From Streptomyces sp. NRRL F-6131 (GTDB lineage: Bacteria > Actinomycetota > Actinomycetes > Streptomycetales > Streptomycetaceae), in contig JOHN01000014.1 in the NCBI GenBank assembly GCA_000719695.1, positions 1 to 64,000 on the forward strand: 64,000 nt of DNA, read 5' to 3'. Shown piece after piece: positions 44,526-53,302 of this stretch. Made by a program: the position numbers and the translations under genes. Below the pieces are notes generated by a model. The model was not told where the DNA came from. It did not search any database and was given only the letters and a program-made list of their open reading frames with translations. The first letter of the stretch is position 1. The number at the start of each line of letters is the position of its first letter.

Positions 44526-44747
44526 GTGGGCATCGGAGGCTGCATCCTGCTGGCCGCCCTGGGCGCCGTACTGGCCTTCGCGGTGGACTGGGAACCATCG
44601 GGCGTGAACCTGCACGTGGTCGGCTGGATCCTGCTGCTCGCCGGGCTGCTCGGCCTGTTCGCCTACGCGGCGGTGTTCCGCCGCCGCCGGTACGGAGGCC
44701 GGGTCGGACCCGACGAGGTCGTCGAGGAACGGCGCTACTACGAATGA
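44526..44747 (+). CDS. Small two-TM membrane protein (DUF6458-like)
   Basis: 73 residues from GTG 44526, with gggaag upstream. Two hydrophobic helices (GGCILLAALGAVLAFAV and VVGWILLLAGLLGLFAYAAV) are joined by a short VNLHV turn and followed by a basic RRRRYGG stretch and an acidic tail ending RRYYE. The layout matches a common actinomycete small membrane family of unknown function. Confidence 0.85.
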   Translation: MGIGGCILLAALGAVLAFAVDWEPSGVNLHVVGWILLLAGLLGLFAYAAVFRRRRYGGRVGPDEVVEERRYYE

Positions 44748-44806
44748 GGGGCCACGCCTCGCCGGAGGGAGATCCGGTGGAGGAAGGAAGGGAGGGACGA
44801 GGGGGC

Positions 44807-45211
44807 ATGACGAGACTCGGAGCAGTGGGATGGGCACGGCGGCTACCCCTCTCGGCACCCGTCAGCGACGGCCGGGCGTGGGCGCGCAACCACCTGCGGA
44901 CCCTGGGCTGGGGCCGGGACACACCGGTGGCGGACGCGGTGGTGCTGGCGGTGTCCGAGCTTCTGACCAACGCGCACGTCCATGCCCGCAGCGACGCGGA
45001 ACTGGTGCTGACCTGGGACGGCCGGTGCCTGCGCCTGAGCGTCCACGACCACAACCCCACGCTCCCGCAGCCCCGGAACGCGGGGCCCGAGGCAACCGGC
45101 GGGCGGGGCCTGACCCTGGTGGCCGCCGTGGCCGACCACTGGCAGACCCACCCGCACGCCGACGGCAAGACCATCACGGCGTGCTTCCACCCTCCCCGGT
45201 CGACGGACTGA
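44807..45211 (+). CDS. HATPase_c-type ATP-binding regulatory protein
   Basis: 134 residues. The N box VSELLTNAHVHA and the G-box region GGRGLTLVAAVADHW are those of the stand-alone histidine-kinase-like ATPases (RsbW/SpoIIAB-like) abundant in streptomycetes, which act as anti-sigma factors or their antagonists. ggaggg lies upstream of the ATG at 44807. No cognate sigma or anti-anti-sigma gene is adjacent. The ECF sigma gene at 46244 is on the opposite strand. Confidence 0.9.
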   Translation: MTRLGAVGWARRLPLSAPVSDGRAWARNHLRTLGWGRDTPVADAVVLAVSELLTNAHVHARSDAELVLTWDGRCLRLSVHDHNPTLPQPRNAGPEATGGRGLTLVAAVADHWQTHPHADGKTITACFHPPRSTD

Positions 45212-45328
45212 GCGGCGCCCGGCGCTCCGTGCCGGATCGGTGAGCGCGTCCGCCCCGGCCAAGGAAGGCACAGGTACGGGGGGTTGGTGACGGGCCGAAA
45301 CCGGGGCCGTGCCGGAGCCGGAACCCGG

Positions 45329-45384
45329 CGAGGGCCGGCGCCGGCACGGCCGCACCGGTGCGGTCGCGACGGCGCCGGCCCTCG
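45329..45384. terminator. Bidirectional terminator
   Basis: Perfect 15-bp arms (45329-45343 and 45370-45384). The loop itself holds the palindrome ccgcaccggtgcgg. Lies between convergent genes. Confidence 0.75.
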
Positions 45385-45411
45385 GACGGGCCCGCGGTCA
45401 GCGGTCAGCGG

Positions 45412-45702
45412 TCAGCTTCGCCGTCGGGCGCGCAGCGCGCGCAGGCCGAGGTCGTAGCCGAGGGAGGCGACGGCGAGGACGACCATGGGCCAGATGAAGG
45501 GCGAGTGGGTGGGCAGGGCGTTGTCGGCGAGGGCGGCGTGGAGCGTGCCGACGCCGATGACGACGGTGCATCCGGGCAGGTCACCGACGCGCGGAAGGGG
45601 GACGGTGAGGGTCTTTCGGCCGGGGGTGGCCGACGGCGGGGCGGGCTCGGTGGTTCCGACGGTGCTGGTGGTAACAACGGTGGCGGTGGCGGCGGTGGTC
45701 AT
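45412..45702 (-). CDS. Small one- to two-TM protein, last gene of sigma operon
   Basis: 96 residues from ATG 45702 with ggagg 7 nt upstream. Thr/Ala-rich N-terminus, then PGCTVVIGVGTLHAALADN and PFIWPMVVLAVASLGYDL, ending in RALRARRRS. Family not recognised. It follows the 45750-46247 gene by 47 bp and is likely co-transcribed with the ECF sigma factor. Confidence 0.65.
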   Translation of the reverse strand: MTTAATATVVTTSTVGTTEPAPPSATPGRKTLTVPLPRVGDLPGCTVVIGVGTLHAALADNALPTHSPFIWPMVVLAVASLGYDLGLRALRARRRS

Positions 45703-45749
45703 GGCGATCCTCCGCGGGTGGGGTGGCGTGGTGGCCGGTCCCGAGCTGC

Positions 45750-46247
45750 TCACGGGTTCTTCTTCGTTCTGGGCTTGTCCCGGTTCCGCTCGATCCGGTT
45801 CGGAAGTTCGCCCCGCAGCCCGAACAGGACGGTCGCGACCGTGGCGAGGGGGGCCGCGACCTCCACGCTGAGCCGTCCGGCGATCGTGAGGGCCGTCAGG
45901 GTTCCGGCGACGGCGAGCATCAGCGAGTTGGAGAGCAGCGGCACGGACGCCGCGAGCTTCAGCATCGCCGCGAGCATGCCGAGAATCGGCGAGTACCCGA
46001 ACACCGGGCCGGTGTCCGGTCGGCGGCGAGGCGCGCGGCGGCCGGGGGCGACTCCCGCGGGCCGGTCCTGCACTGCGGTGCCGGCCTCCGCCTCGGCCTC
46101 GGCCGCGGCCCTGGTCCGGAGCCGGTGCAGGTGCTCCGCGGCCTGGGTGTCGGTCCGGGTGTAGGCGGCGCGGAGCGCGGCGTACCTGTGCTTGAGTGCG
46201 CCGATGGTCTGTTCCGGGCGATCGAGGAGGGGGTCGTCGTGCTTCAT
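45750..46247 (-). CDS. Membrane protein co-translated with ECF sigma factor
   Basis: 165 residues from ATG 46247, which overlaps the sigma-factor stop by 4 nt. The N-terminal 60 residues form a charged helix (LKHRYAALRAAYTRTDTQAA), then an Arg/Pro linker. Two hydrophobic helices (about 85-140: ILGMLAAMLKLAASVPLLSN and LMLAVAGTLTALTIAG) precede a basic tail. Translational coupling and the cytoplasmic helix before the membrane part fit a role as anti-sigma factor, but there is no ZAS (HxxxCxxC) motif, so this is inference. Confidence 0.7.
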   Translation of the reverse strand: MKHDDPLLDRPEQTIGALKHRYAALRAAYTRTDTQAAEHLHRLRTRAAAEAEAEAGTAVQDRPAGVAPGRRAPRRRPDTGPVFGYSPILGMLAAMLKLAASVPLLSNSLMLAVAGTLTALTIAGRLSVEVAAPLATVATVLFGLRGELPNRIERNRDKPRTKKNP

Positions 46248-46834
46248 GCCGTCGCCTTCTTCTGCAGGTGGGCCAGGACCGTCTCCGGCTTGTTCCGGTC
46301 CTTCGCGATGATCTTGCGGAGCTTCCCGTTCGCCCTGGACAGGCGGGCCCGCAGGGTGACCGGCAGGATGTCCAGCGCCCGGGCGACGTCCTCGCGGTCC
46401 ATCTCCACCACGTGGACGAGGACGAACGCCTCGCGCAGCTTCTGCGGAAGCTGCGCGACGAGGCCGAGAATGTACAGTTCGCCCTCGCTCGACTCGAGTG
46501 CCTCCTCCGGCCCCGGCATCCACCCGGCGGAGTGGTACCCGCCGGCACGGGGGGCGTCGGGCATCTCGGCGGGCTCCACCGGTTCCCCCCACAGGCGGCG
46601 CCGCCGCTGGCGGTGGTAGTCCTTGGCGCGGTTGAAGGCGGCGGCGAGAACGTAGCCGGCAGGGCTGGGCACGGGGCCCTGCGCCTGCGCCTTGAAGAGC
46701 GCGACGAACGCGTCGTCGGTCACGGCTTCGCTGTCCAGCCCGTGGTCGCCGTACGCGGCCTCGACCCGTGCTCTGACCACGGGGTACCACACTTCGAAGA
46801 AGTCCTCCGGCGAGCAGGGACCGTCTTCCTCCAT
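46244..46834 (-). CDS. ECF-type RNA polymerase sigma factor
   Basis: 196 residues. Region 2 lies in the N-terminal half (FFEVWYPVVRARVEAAYGDH, then SPAGYVLAAAFNRAKDYHRQ). Region 4 has LPQKLREAFVLVHVVEMDRE and DVARALDILPVTLRARLSRA. ATG at 46834. First gene of a three-gene operon with two membrane proteins. It would direct a small envelope- or signal-related regulon (inference). Confidence 0.9.
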   Translation of the reverse strand: MEEDGPCSPEDFFEVWYPVVRARVEAAYGDHGLDSEAVTDDAFVALFKAQAQGPVPSPAGYVLAAAFNRAKDYHRQRRRRLWGEPVEPAEMPDAPRAGGYHSAGWMPGPEEALESSEGELYILGLVAQLPQKLREAFVLVHVVEMDREDVARALDILPVTLRARLSRANGKLRKIIAKDRNKPETVLAHLQKKATA

Positions 46835-46970
46835 GGATGTGCCTCTTCGATCTCCGGGCCGCGGGGGCCTATTCGTCCGCTACACACCCTCAGGCGCCGC
46901 ATCGGCCCACGACGTGACATCCCCGCTCTCCCCCGAGCGCCCCCGACACTCCCCGGCGGTACGCTACGCC

Positions 46971-47480
46971 CTACTCCGGTGCCCGGAAGCCGCCGGTCGT
47001 CTGCTCGAGCAGTTCGGCCAGCCGCAGCGAAGTGCGGTCCTCGAACATCGGGCCGACGATCTGCGCGCCCACCGGCAGGCCTCGGGGCACCGGCCCGCCG
47101 GCACGGCGGTGGCGGGCAGGCCGGGCCTGGTGGCCTGGCCGGCCCGGACGAGCTGGTCGAAGTACGGGTACGCGACGCCGTCGATGTCGATCCGGCGTTC
47201 CCTCGGATCGGTGGCTCCGGTCGTCCGCGCGCAGTCCGGCGGCCCGGGCCCGCAGCTGCTCGTACGCTTCGACCGGGAAGCGTGCGACTGAGCCCGAGAA
47301 CAGGAGCGTCGTGCAGAGCAGCGCGGCTTCGGTCGGACGGGCAGCAGCGGACTGGTCCGCTCGACGCGCCGCCGCCGTCGACGAGCGCGTCGGCCACCCG
47401 GTCGACGCCCGCTCGCACGGCGGACCCGGTCGGGATGAGCGGATGCTCGTCGAGGACATGACCGTCTCGCCCCTGGACGC
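46971..47480 (-). pseudogene. Relic of an amidase-signature enzyme
   Basis: Pieces of the C-terminal half of an amidase are spread over frames in the right order: AVRAGVDRVADALVDGGG, LLFSGSVARFPVEAYEQLRA, RRIDIDGVAYPYFDQLVRAG, PGLPATAVPAG, and GLPVGAQIVGPMFEDRTSLR ending GGFRAPE. At least two frameshifts and one deletion separate them. The Ser/Gly-rich catalytic core with its Lys-Ser-Ser triad is absent. Confidence 0.8.
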
Positions 47481-47570
47481 CGATCTCCGCCCGACCCCGC
47501 CGCACGAACGCACGGTCAGTCAGCACAATGGGACCCGATCGCCAGAACGGACGAGAGGCCCGGAACATCC

Positions 47571-48077
47571 ATGCCGAACCCGCTCTCCGCGCCGGACGCC
47601 GTGGAAGCCGCAGCGGAACCGCTTCTGGAGCTGCTCCAGGACTGCGACCACGAGCCGTTCCTCGAACTGCTGCACGTGGTCCCCGTGACCGGCGCGACAC
47701 CCGGTCACGACCGGATGCAGGATCTCGCCCAGGCCGTCTACGACGCCGGCGGCTGGGGCAGCGGCTACCGGGTGACACCACCGGTACCCCCGCTGACCTC
47801 GCCCCGGGCCTGGCGGGACGTTCTCCGCCAACAGGTGACCGCGGGGTTCATGCAGCCCGCCAGCAGGTGGCCGTCGGCCGGCCTGCGCACGCCCGACCAG
47901 ATCCGGCAGGCCGGCGCACTCGCCGACGGCATCGCCGACCTCCTCGAGGCGCACCTGGGTCCGGTCCGAAGCTCCGGCGATGTCGGAGGCCCGCACTCGT
48001 CCTACATCTGGTGGCGCAACCTGCTGTTGGTCACCGACGATTGGGCCACGATCCTGCATCTCGCGGTCAGCGACTGA
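47571..48077 (+). CDS. Hypothetical protein
   Basis: 168 residues from ATG 47571. It contains AAAEPLLELLQDCDHEPFLE, DLAQAVYDAGGWGSGYRV and a C-terminal SSYIWWRNLLLVTDDWATIL. Predicted soluble alpha/beta. Family not recognised. It lies between an amidase relic and a DHFR-fold gene and has no evident partner. Confidence 0.65.
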   Translation: MPNPLSAPDAVEAAAEPLLELLQDCDHEPFLELLHVVPVTGATPGHDRMQDLAQAVYDAGGWGSGYRVTPPVPPLTSPRAWRDVLRQQVTAGFMQPASRWPSAGLRTPDQIRQAGALADGIADLLEAHLGPVRSSGDVGGPHSSYIWWRNLLLVTDDWATILHLAVSD

Positions 48078-48159
48078 CCAACCACCCGGACGCCGGAGAT
48101 CGGAAGCCGCCGGAAGGAACGGTGTCCTGTCGGACGCGTCTCAACTGGCCGCGTCTGGC

Positions 48160-48200
48160 TTGTTCATGATCATAATAAGGCCTGACCATACGTTAGCCAT
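48160..48200 (+). promoter_or_regulatory. AT-rich promoter region with palindrome
   Basis: An unusually AT-rich 40 bp upstream of the DHFR-fold gene. It holds the palindrome atgatcat (48166-48173), a ttgttc element just before it and tacgtt near 48189. Probably the promoter and operator of the gene at 48216. Exact hexamers are uncertain. Confidence 0.45.
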
Positions 48201-48215
48201 CTGGGAGCTCACCTC

Positions 48216-48815
48216 GTGCGCAAGCTCGTGTACTTCATCGCCTCCACCCTGGACGGCCACATCGCCGCCCCCGACGGCGGCGACCCGACCGGCCCGGACG
48301 GCTTCTGGCCGGTCGGCCCGGACTACCTGGAGCAGTTGGTCACCGAGTACCCGGAGACGCTCCCCGGTCCGGCCCGTGCCGCCCTGAACATCACCGCCGA
48401 GGGCACCCACTTCGACACCGTGCTCGAAGGCCGCCACACCTACGAGATCGGGGTCAAGGCCGGCATCCACGACGCCTACCCGCACCTCAAGCACGTGGTG
48501 TTCTCCCGCAGCCTCACCTCCCTCCCCGGCGCCGCCGTCGAGCTGGTCGGCACCGATCCGGTCGAGAAGGTCCGCGAGCTCAAGCAGGGGGACGGCAAGG
48601 ACATCTGGCTCTGCGGCGGCGGCGAACTGGCGGGCCTGCTGTACCCCGAGATCGACCGGCTGATCGTCAAGCTGTCCCCGATCACCACCGCCGCCGGGAT
48701 CCCGCTGCTCGGCCGTACCACCGGCTTCGACGCCCGGCAGTGGGAGCTGACCGCCCACACCGTCCTGCCGAGCGGCGTCCTCTTCCTCACCTACGACCGG
48801 CCCTCCGCCGCATGA
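48216..48815 (+). CDS. Dihydrofolate reductase-fold family protein
   Basis: 199 residues from GTG 48216 with gggag upstream. Pattern: KLVYFIASTLDGHIAAPDGG, DTVLEGRHTYEIGVKAG, DIWLCGGGELAGLLYPEIDR and LIVKLSPITTAAGIPLLG. This is the standard RibD_C/DHFR-like reductase layout with the NADPH-binding CGGGELA loop. Sequence is distinct from the family member at 39529. Confidence 0.92.
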   Translation: MRKLVYFIASTLDGHIAAPDGGDPTGPDGFWPVGPDYLEQLVTEYPETLPGPARAALNITAEGTHFDTVLEGRHTYEIGVKAGIHDAYPHLKHVVFSRSLTSLPGAAVELVGTDPVEKVRELKQGDGKDIWLCGGGELAGLLYPEIDRLIVKLSPITTAAGIPLLGRTTGFDARQWELTAHTVLPSGVLFLTYDRPSAA

Positions 48816-48862
48816 CGCACCCCACGGACGACGGCAACCCGCCCGACTGATGACCGGGTTCA

Positions 48863-48888
48863 CCCGTCACCCCGACCGGGGTGACGGG
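48863..48888. terminator. Convergent terminator
   Basis: Perfect 11-bp arms cccgtcacccc / ggggtgacggg, 4-nt loop, between the DHFR-fold gene and the hydrolase gene. Confidence 0.8.
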
Positions 48889-48968
48889 CACGCTGCCGCT
48901 CGGCGCTCGGCCGTGAGCGACAGCCGGCGTCGTGCGCACCTTCACCGCGGTCGGGCCGGACGGCCCGT

Positions 48969-49664
48969 CTACCGCCAGGCGGTGGTGACGGCGACGATCT
49001 CCCGGGCCAGGGCGACGGGCTGGTGACGGGCGATGAGGTGCCCGGCGCCGTGGACGGGCCGGACCGTGGTGTGGGGGGCCAGGCTCAGCAGCTGGTCGAT
49101 GTCCTCGCCGGTGAGTGACGAGCCGTTGTCGCCGTGGACGAGCAGGACGGGCAGGTCGAGTTCCGCGGTGGCCTGCCGTAGCCGTGGAACCTGGCCGAGG
49201 ATGTTCTCGACCAGTTCGGTGTGGGCGCCCTGCAGGCCGCCGGCGGCGAGGAAGCGGCGAACCCGGGAGGGTTCGAGGCAGGGCACGACGTCGACCAGCA
49301 CCAGCCCTGCCACCCGCGCCCGCACCGCCGGGTCGGTGAGGGCGGCGACGGCCGCGAGACCACCCAGGGAGGCCCCGACGACCACGCACCGCGGGGGCTC
49401 GGCGCTCAGCATCGCGGTGACGTCGTCCGCGTACGAGGACAGTGCCCGGGCATCGCCGTCGCTCTCACCGTGGCCTCGTTGGTCGAAGGCCACGCACCGG
49501 TACCCGGCGTCGACGAGGACCTCGCTGACGGGCCTCCACACCCGGCGCCGTTCGCCACCGGCATGGAGCAGGAGGAAGGCCGGTCCGGCACCGACCTCCT
49601 CCCCCCGCAGGATCGCGTCGGGGCGAGTGATCCTGCGCGCCCGCGGTTCCGTGGGGTCGATCAT
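48969..49664 (-). CDS. Alpha/beta hydrolase
   Basis: 231 residues from ATG 49664. It has the oxyanion region LLLHAGGERRRVW, FDQRGHGESDG, a nucleophile elbow GASLGGLAA (Ser nucleophile), the acid Asp in LLVHGDNGSSL, and the catalytic His in VHGAGHLIAR. The triad is complete. Substrate unknown. The gene may start further upstream, but the fold begins at this Met. Confidence 0.9.
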   Translation of the reverse strand: MIDPTEPRARRITRPDAILRGEEVGAGPAFLLLHAGGERRRVWRPVSEVLVDAGYRCVAFDQRGHGESDGDARALSSYADDVTAMLSAEPPRCVVVGASLGGLAAVAALTDPAVRARVAGLVLVDVVPCLEPSRVRRFLAAGGLQGAHTELVENILGQVPRLRQATAELDLPVLLVHGDNGSSLTGEDIDQLLSLAPHTTVRPVHGAGHLIARHQPVALAREIVAVTTAWR

Positions 49665-50036
49665 GAGACTGGCACCTTCCGTCCTTCCGCGGGTCACGGC
49701 CGAACTCGACGCGATGGGCAGCCCGTTCACGCCCGGGACAGACCGTCGACCGTCCGGACAGCTGACCCTACGGGTGGAATCGACGGGCGTCACGTTCACC
49801 TTCCGGACAGATGTCGACTCCAAGCCGCTCCTGGACACTGCCGGCCACGGGCTCGTCGGCCACGCGTGCGTACCTCCGGCGACGGGACGCTCCCGACGAC
49901 GCCTTCGGCGCGTGATCGAAGCCGGCCGACCGGCCCGGTGAGCGCCACCGAACCTCCGCCGTTCGACAGATGCCGATCCCGGAGCCCGGCCGGAGACCCG
50001 GGCGCCGCGCCAGGACGACCCGAGGACCGGTGGCGG
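49665..50036. other. Intergenic region
   Basis: 372 bp between two minus-strand genes. Open frames here are Arg/Gly-rich shadows. A plus-strand frame from ATG 49663 reads VTFTFRTDVDSKPLLDTAG but has no homologous look and no RBS. Nothing supportable. Confidence 0.4.
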
Positions 50037-51365
50037 TCAGCGGGCGGTGCGCGGGAGGAGGAGGCAGAGGCCGGCGGCGAGGGTGGCGGTCGCGGTGACG
50101 GTGAGCCAGACGCCGGGGCCGCCGTGCAGGGACTGGAGCAGGTGGGTGCCCAGGGCGGCGCCCAGGGGCGAGCCGACGGCTCCGGCCAGGCCGAGCAGGC
50201 CGAGGGCGCGGCCGGTGCGGCGGCGCGGGGCGGTGGTGACGGCCAGTTCGTCGAGGCTCGGTCCGATCAGCATCTCGGCGAGGGTGGCGGGGACGGTGAA
50301 CAGCAGCAGTGACAGCCAGCCGGCGTGCGGCAGCAGGGCCAGGTAGGCCAGGGCGAAGGCCACGAATCCGGTGGTGAGCAGGGTGCGGGGCGGCAGGTGC
50401 CCGAGGAAGCGGCGCAGCAGCGTGTACTGGCAGAGCAGGACGAGGGCGCCGTTGAGGGTGAAGACCACGGAGACGGCGGCGGCGCTGCCGGTGAGCGTCC
50501 TGGCGGCGAGCGGGATCACCGCGTTGAGCTGGCTGTAGACCGCCCAGTAGGCGACGGCGGCGAGGAAGAGGAGGACCGGCCCCCGTCGGCCGACGGCGGC
50601 GCGCTCGGGCGTCGGACGACGGTCCGCGGCGGGCAGGGGGTCGGAGGCGGGCAGGGGGTCGGAGGTGGGCAGGGGGTCGGAGGTGGGCAGGGGGTCGGAG
50701 GTGGCCGGCTCGTCGTCGGCTTCCTCCCCGGCCTCGTCCCTGGTGCGGAACGTCAGGTGGAAGCCGAGGACGAGGTGGGAGAGGACGGCGGCGGCGAGGA
50801 TGGTGCGGAAGCCGAGCGGGTAGGCGACCGCGCCGAGGGCCGGTCCGAGGACGACGCCGACGTTGGCGAAGGTGGAGCGCAGGGCGAGCATGCCGCGGGT
50901 GTCGTCGTGCGCCGCCGCCTCGGTGAGCAGGCGGGCCTTGACGGACAGCACCAGCAGGGAGCCGCCGATGCCGACGGCCGCGATGCCGGGCACCAGGGCC
51001 GGTCCTCCGGCGGCGATCAGCAGATAGCCGGCGACGCGGCAGGCAAAGCCGGCGGTGGTGGTGGCGCGGGCGCCGACGCGGTCCACGAGGAGGCCGGACA
51101 TCGGCGAGAAGCCCTGCCCGCACAGCGCGAGCAATCCGATCAGCAGCCCGACCCGCCCGACCGGGATCCCGGTGGCGCTCAGGTGCAGGGCGAGCAGGGG
51201 CAGGAACATGAAGGTGGTGACGCCGGTGGTCAGCACGGTGACGAGCAGGGCCCGCCCGGTGGCGGAGGTCCGGGACCAGGTGGAGGTGCGGGCGGCGGCA
51301 GAGGTGCGGGCGGAGGCGGAGGGGCGCGGGCGCGCCCGGGGCGGGGTCTCGGTGGCGGCGGACAC
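50037..51365 (-). CDS. MFS transporter with SDPLP repeat loop
   Basis: 442 residues, 12 predicted TM helices. The TM2-TM3 loop is LVDRVGARATTTAGF. The central cytoplasmic loop contains four tandem TSDPLP units encoded by an 18-bp DNA repeat at about 50637-50702. The GTG start at 51365 has acggag 5-6 nt upstream. Divergent from an ABATE/CGNR regulator, whose gene starts 57 bp away, so this is likely a regulated drug or metabolite exporter (inference). Confidence 0.9.
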   Translation of the reverse strand: MSAATETPPRARPRPSASARTSAAARTSTWSRTSATGRALLVTVLTTGVTTFMFLPLLALHLSATGIPVGRVGLLIGLLALCGQGFSPMSGLLVDRVGARATTTAGFACRVAGYLLIAAGGPALVPGIAAVGIGGSLLVLSVKARLLTEAAAHDDTRGMLALRSTFANVGVVLGPALGAVAYPLGFRTILAAAVLSHLVLGFHLTFRTRDEAGEEADDEPATSDPLPTSDPLPTSDPLPASDPLPAADRRPTPERAAVGRRGPVLLFLAAVAYWAVYSQLNAVIPLAARTLTGSAAAVSVVFTLNGALVLLCQYTLLRRFLGHLPPRTLLTTGFVAFALAYLALLPHAGWLSLLLFTVPATLAEMLIGPSLDELAVTTAPRRRTGRALGLLGLAGAVGSPLGAALGTHLLQSLHGGPGVWLTVTATATLAAGLCLLLPRTAR

Positions 51366-51376
51366 GGAACTCCGTT

Positions 51377-51452
51377 ACTGTCGTCTCTTGTTTTGACAGT
51401 CACGACTATGACGAAAGGATGTGTGACTGGTCAAGTGGATTTCGACAGTCAC
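51377..51452. promoter_or_regulatory. Repeat-rich divergent promoter of MFS/ABATE pair
   Basis: actgtc (51377) and gacagt (51395) form an inverted repeat. gacagtcac occurs at 51395-51403 and again at 51444-51452, the second copy inside the regulator coding region. TTGACA (51393-51398) is a good plus-strand -35. Likely binding sites of the ABATE/CGNR regulator. Confidence 0.5.
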
Positions 51453-52010
51453 AACACCGCGATGGCCCTGGGCGCGGCGGACCTGGTGAACCTCGCGACG
51501 CCCGGCCTCGCCCGCACCCGCCCCTACGAGCCTCCACCGGACGCCGAACTGGCCGAACGCACCAACGCCGTCCTGCAGGCGGCCGACCGTCACGCCACCG
51601 CGCTCGGCGCCGCCGACGTGGCACGCCTCGCGGCCTACGCTCCGCAGCTGCGGGCCGTCTTCGAGCACCTCGCGGCCGACGAGCAGGACGGTGCGGTCGG
51701 CGCCGCGAACGCCCTGTTGGCGCAACTCCGCCCGTTCCCCGTCCTGGAACGCCGCCGTGACGAACCCTGGCACCTCTACCACCGCAGCACCGCCGGTGAC
51801 GAGGGCTCCGACTGGGCCGCCCGCCTCACGCTGGGCCTCGCCGCCGCCCTGGGCAGCCGGTTCGCCTCCCGCCTGGGCGTCTGCTCCGCGCCGGCCTGCG
51901 ACCGCGCCTACGTCGACGTCTCCCGCAACGGCACCCGCCGGTTCTGCTCCACCGCGTGCCAGAACCGCGTCAAGACCGCCGCCCACCGCGCCCGCACCCA
52001 GGGCACCTGA
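51423..52010 (+). CDS. ABATE/CGNR zinc-finger regulator
   Basis: 195 residues if started at GTG 51423 (gaaagga 5 nt upstream). An ATG at 51408 is the alternative. N-terminal ABATE domain: MALGAADLVNLATPGL, AADVARLAAYAPQLRAVFEH. C-terminal CGNR finger: CSAPACDRAYVDVSRNG then RRFCSTACQNRVKTAAHRAR with all four Cys. Probably represses the divergent MFS gene and itself (inference). Confidence 0.9.
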   Translation: MTGQVDFDSHNTAMALGAADLVNLATPGLARTRPYEPPPDAELAERTNAVLQAADRHATALGAADVARLAAYAPQLRAVFEHLAADEQDGAVGAANALLAQLRPFPVLERRRDEPWHLYHRSTAGDEGSDWAARLTLGLAAALGSRFASRLGVCSAPACDRAYVDVSRNGTRRFCSTACQNRVKTAAHRARTQGT

Positions 52011-52025
52011 CCCCGCGAACACGAC

Positions 52026-52059
52026 CGTGCCCCGGAGGAAACCGGTCCTCCGGGGCACG
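52026..52059 (+). terminator. Terminator of ABATE/CGNR gene
   Basis: Perfect 14-bp arms (52026-52039, 52046-52059), 6-nt loop aaccgg. Confidence 0.85.
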
Positions 52060-52138
52060 ACGCCGCTCCCGAGCGCCGTGCCGAACGCCCGCGCCGGTGG
52101 TGGGGGTGACGGACGAAAGGTCCGGGCCCTCCCGTCGA

Positions 52139-53155
52139 TCAGCCGGTCGGGCCCGGGGCGACGTCGGCACGCGCGACCGGCCCCGCACCCGGTGCGCTCC
52201 GGCGGCGGTGGTCACGCGGCGTGAGGCCGTACGCCTCGCGGAAGGCCCGGCCGAACGCGGACGCGTTGGGGAAGCCCCAGCGGGCGGCCACGTCCCGCAC
52301 GGAGCGGTGGGCCAGCTCCGGCCGGGCGAGGTCGGCCCGGCAGCGTTCGAGGCGGCGCCGGCGGATCAGCCCGCTGACGCTCTCCTCCTCGCCCTGGAAC
52401 AGCAGGTACAGCGACCGCACGGAGATGTGGTGGTGTTCGGCGACCACCCCGGGCGTGAGGGCGGGATCGTCGAGGTTGTGCTCGATGAACAGCTTCACCC
52501 GCTCCAGCAGGGCCCGCGCGCGCACCCCGGCGTCGAGGTCACGCGTGGCGTCGGCGTACTCGGAGAGGCAGACCGCGGCGAGGTCCCGGGCGATCACGCC
52601 CAGGCGGCCCAGTTCCTCGGGCCCGCACTCCGCGGCGTGGTCGCCCAGGGAGGTAAGGAACCCGGCCAGGAGCGCCCCCGTGCCGCGCCGGGCGGGAATC
52701 CGCCGGGCGAGCAGACGGTCGACCTTGTCGGCATGGAGCGGGAACCCGGTCCGGGGGATGTGCAGGATCAGGCTGCGGCTGGTCCCGTGCTCGTCGCGCG
52801 TGCCGGCCTCGAAGGGCCGGGAGGTGTCCCACAGCACCAACTCGCCGCTGACCGGCCCCGAATCACTCCCGTGCTGCGAGATCCACATCGGGTTCGCCCC
52901 GTCCACCAGGGCCAACTGATACTGCTCGGGGTCGCTGCGCCGGGTCAGGGCCGCCGGCCGCCGCGAGCGCAGCGCCGGGTAGGTGTGGGTCGACACCGCG
53001 ACCGCGCTGAGGTCCAGGAACGCCGCCTCCGCCCTGAAGTCGGCGGCCTGCGGGCTGCTGACCGACACCGGGACCAGGTAGCGGGCCACCATGTCGGTGA
53101 ACCACCCGAACCGCTCCGCCGCCGGCACACCGGCATTGGACATCGTCGACCACAC
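52139..53155 (-). CDS. AraC-family transcriptional regulator
   Basis: 338 residues. The N-terminal sensory domain resembles the AraC-binding-like domain 14 family ([20 protein letters not shown], then [20 protein letters not shown]). The C-terminal AraC HTH pair is [33 protein letters not shown] and [23 protein letters not shown] at 53155 or ATG at 53143 are both possible. No divergent target gene is close; the next gene upstream on the plus strand is a terminator away. Confidence 0.92.
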   Translation of the reverse strand: MWSTMSNAGVPAAERFGWFTDMVARYLVPVSVSSPQAADFRAEAAFLDLSAVAVSTHTYPALRSRRPAALTRRSDPEQYQLALVDGANPMWISQHGSDSGPVSGELVLWDTSRPFEAGTRDEHGTSRSLILHIPRTGFPLHADKVDRLLARRIPARRGTGALLAGFLTSLGDHAAECGPEELGRLGVIARDLAAVCLSEYADATRDLDAGVRARALLERVKLFIEHNLDDPALTPGVVAEHHHISVRSLYLLFQGEEESVSGLIRRRRLERCRADLARPELAHRSVRDVAARWGFPNASAFGRAFREAYGLTPRDHRRRSAPGAGPVARADVAPGPTG

Positions 53156-53302
53156 GTACCGGACCCCCCGTCACCCCGACCGCTCGTCACGACCGCTCGT
53201 CACGACCCGGCCGTCGGCCAGTGTAGTTTCCGGCCCCGACTGTCCCGACACCCCCGGGCGTGATCACGACAATACCGGCCCGCATGACGGCACCTCACCC
53301 GT

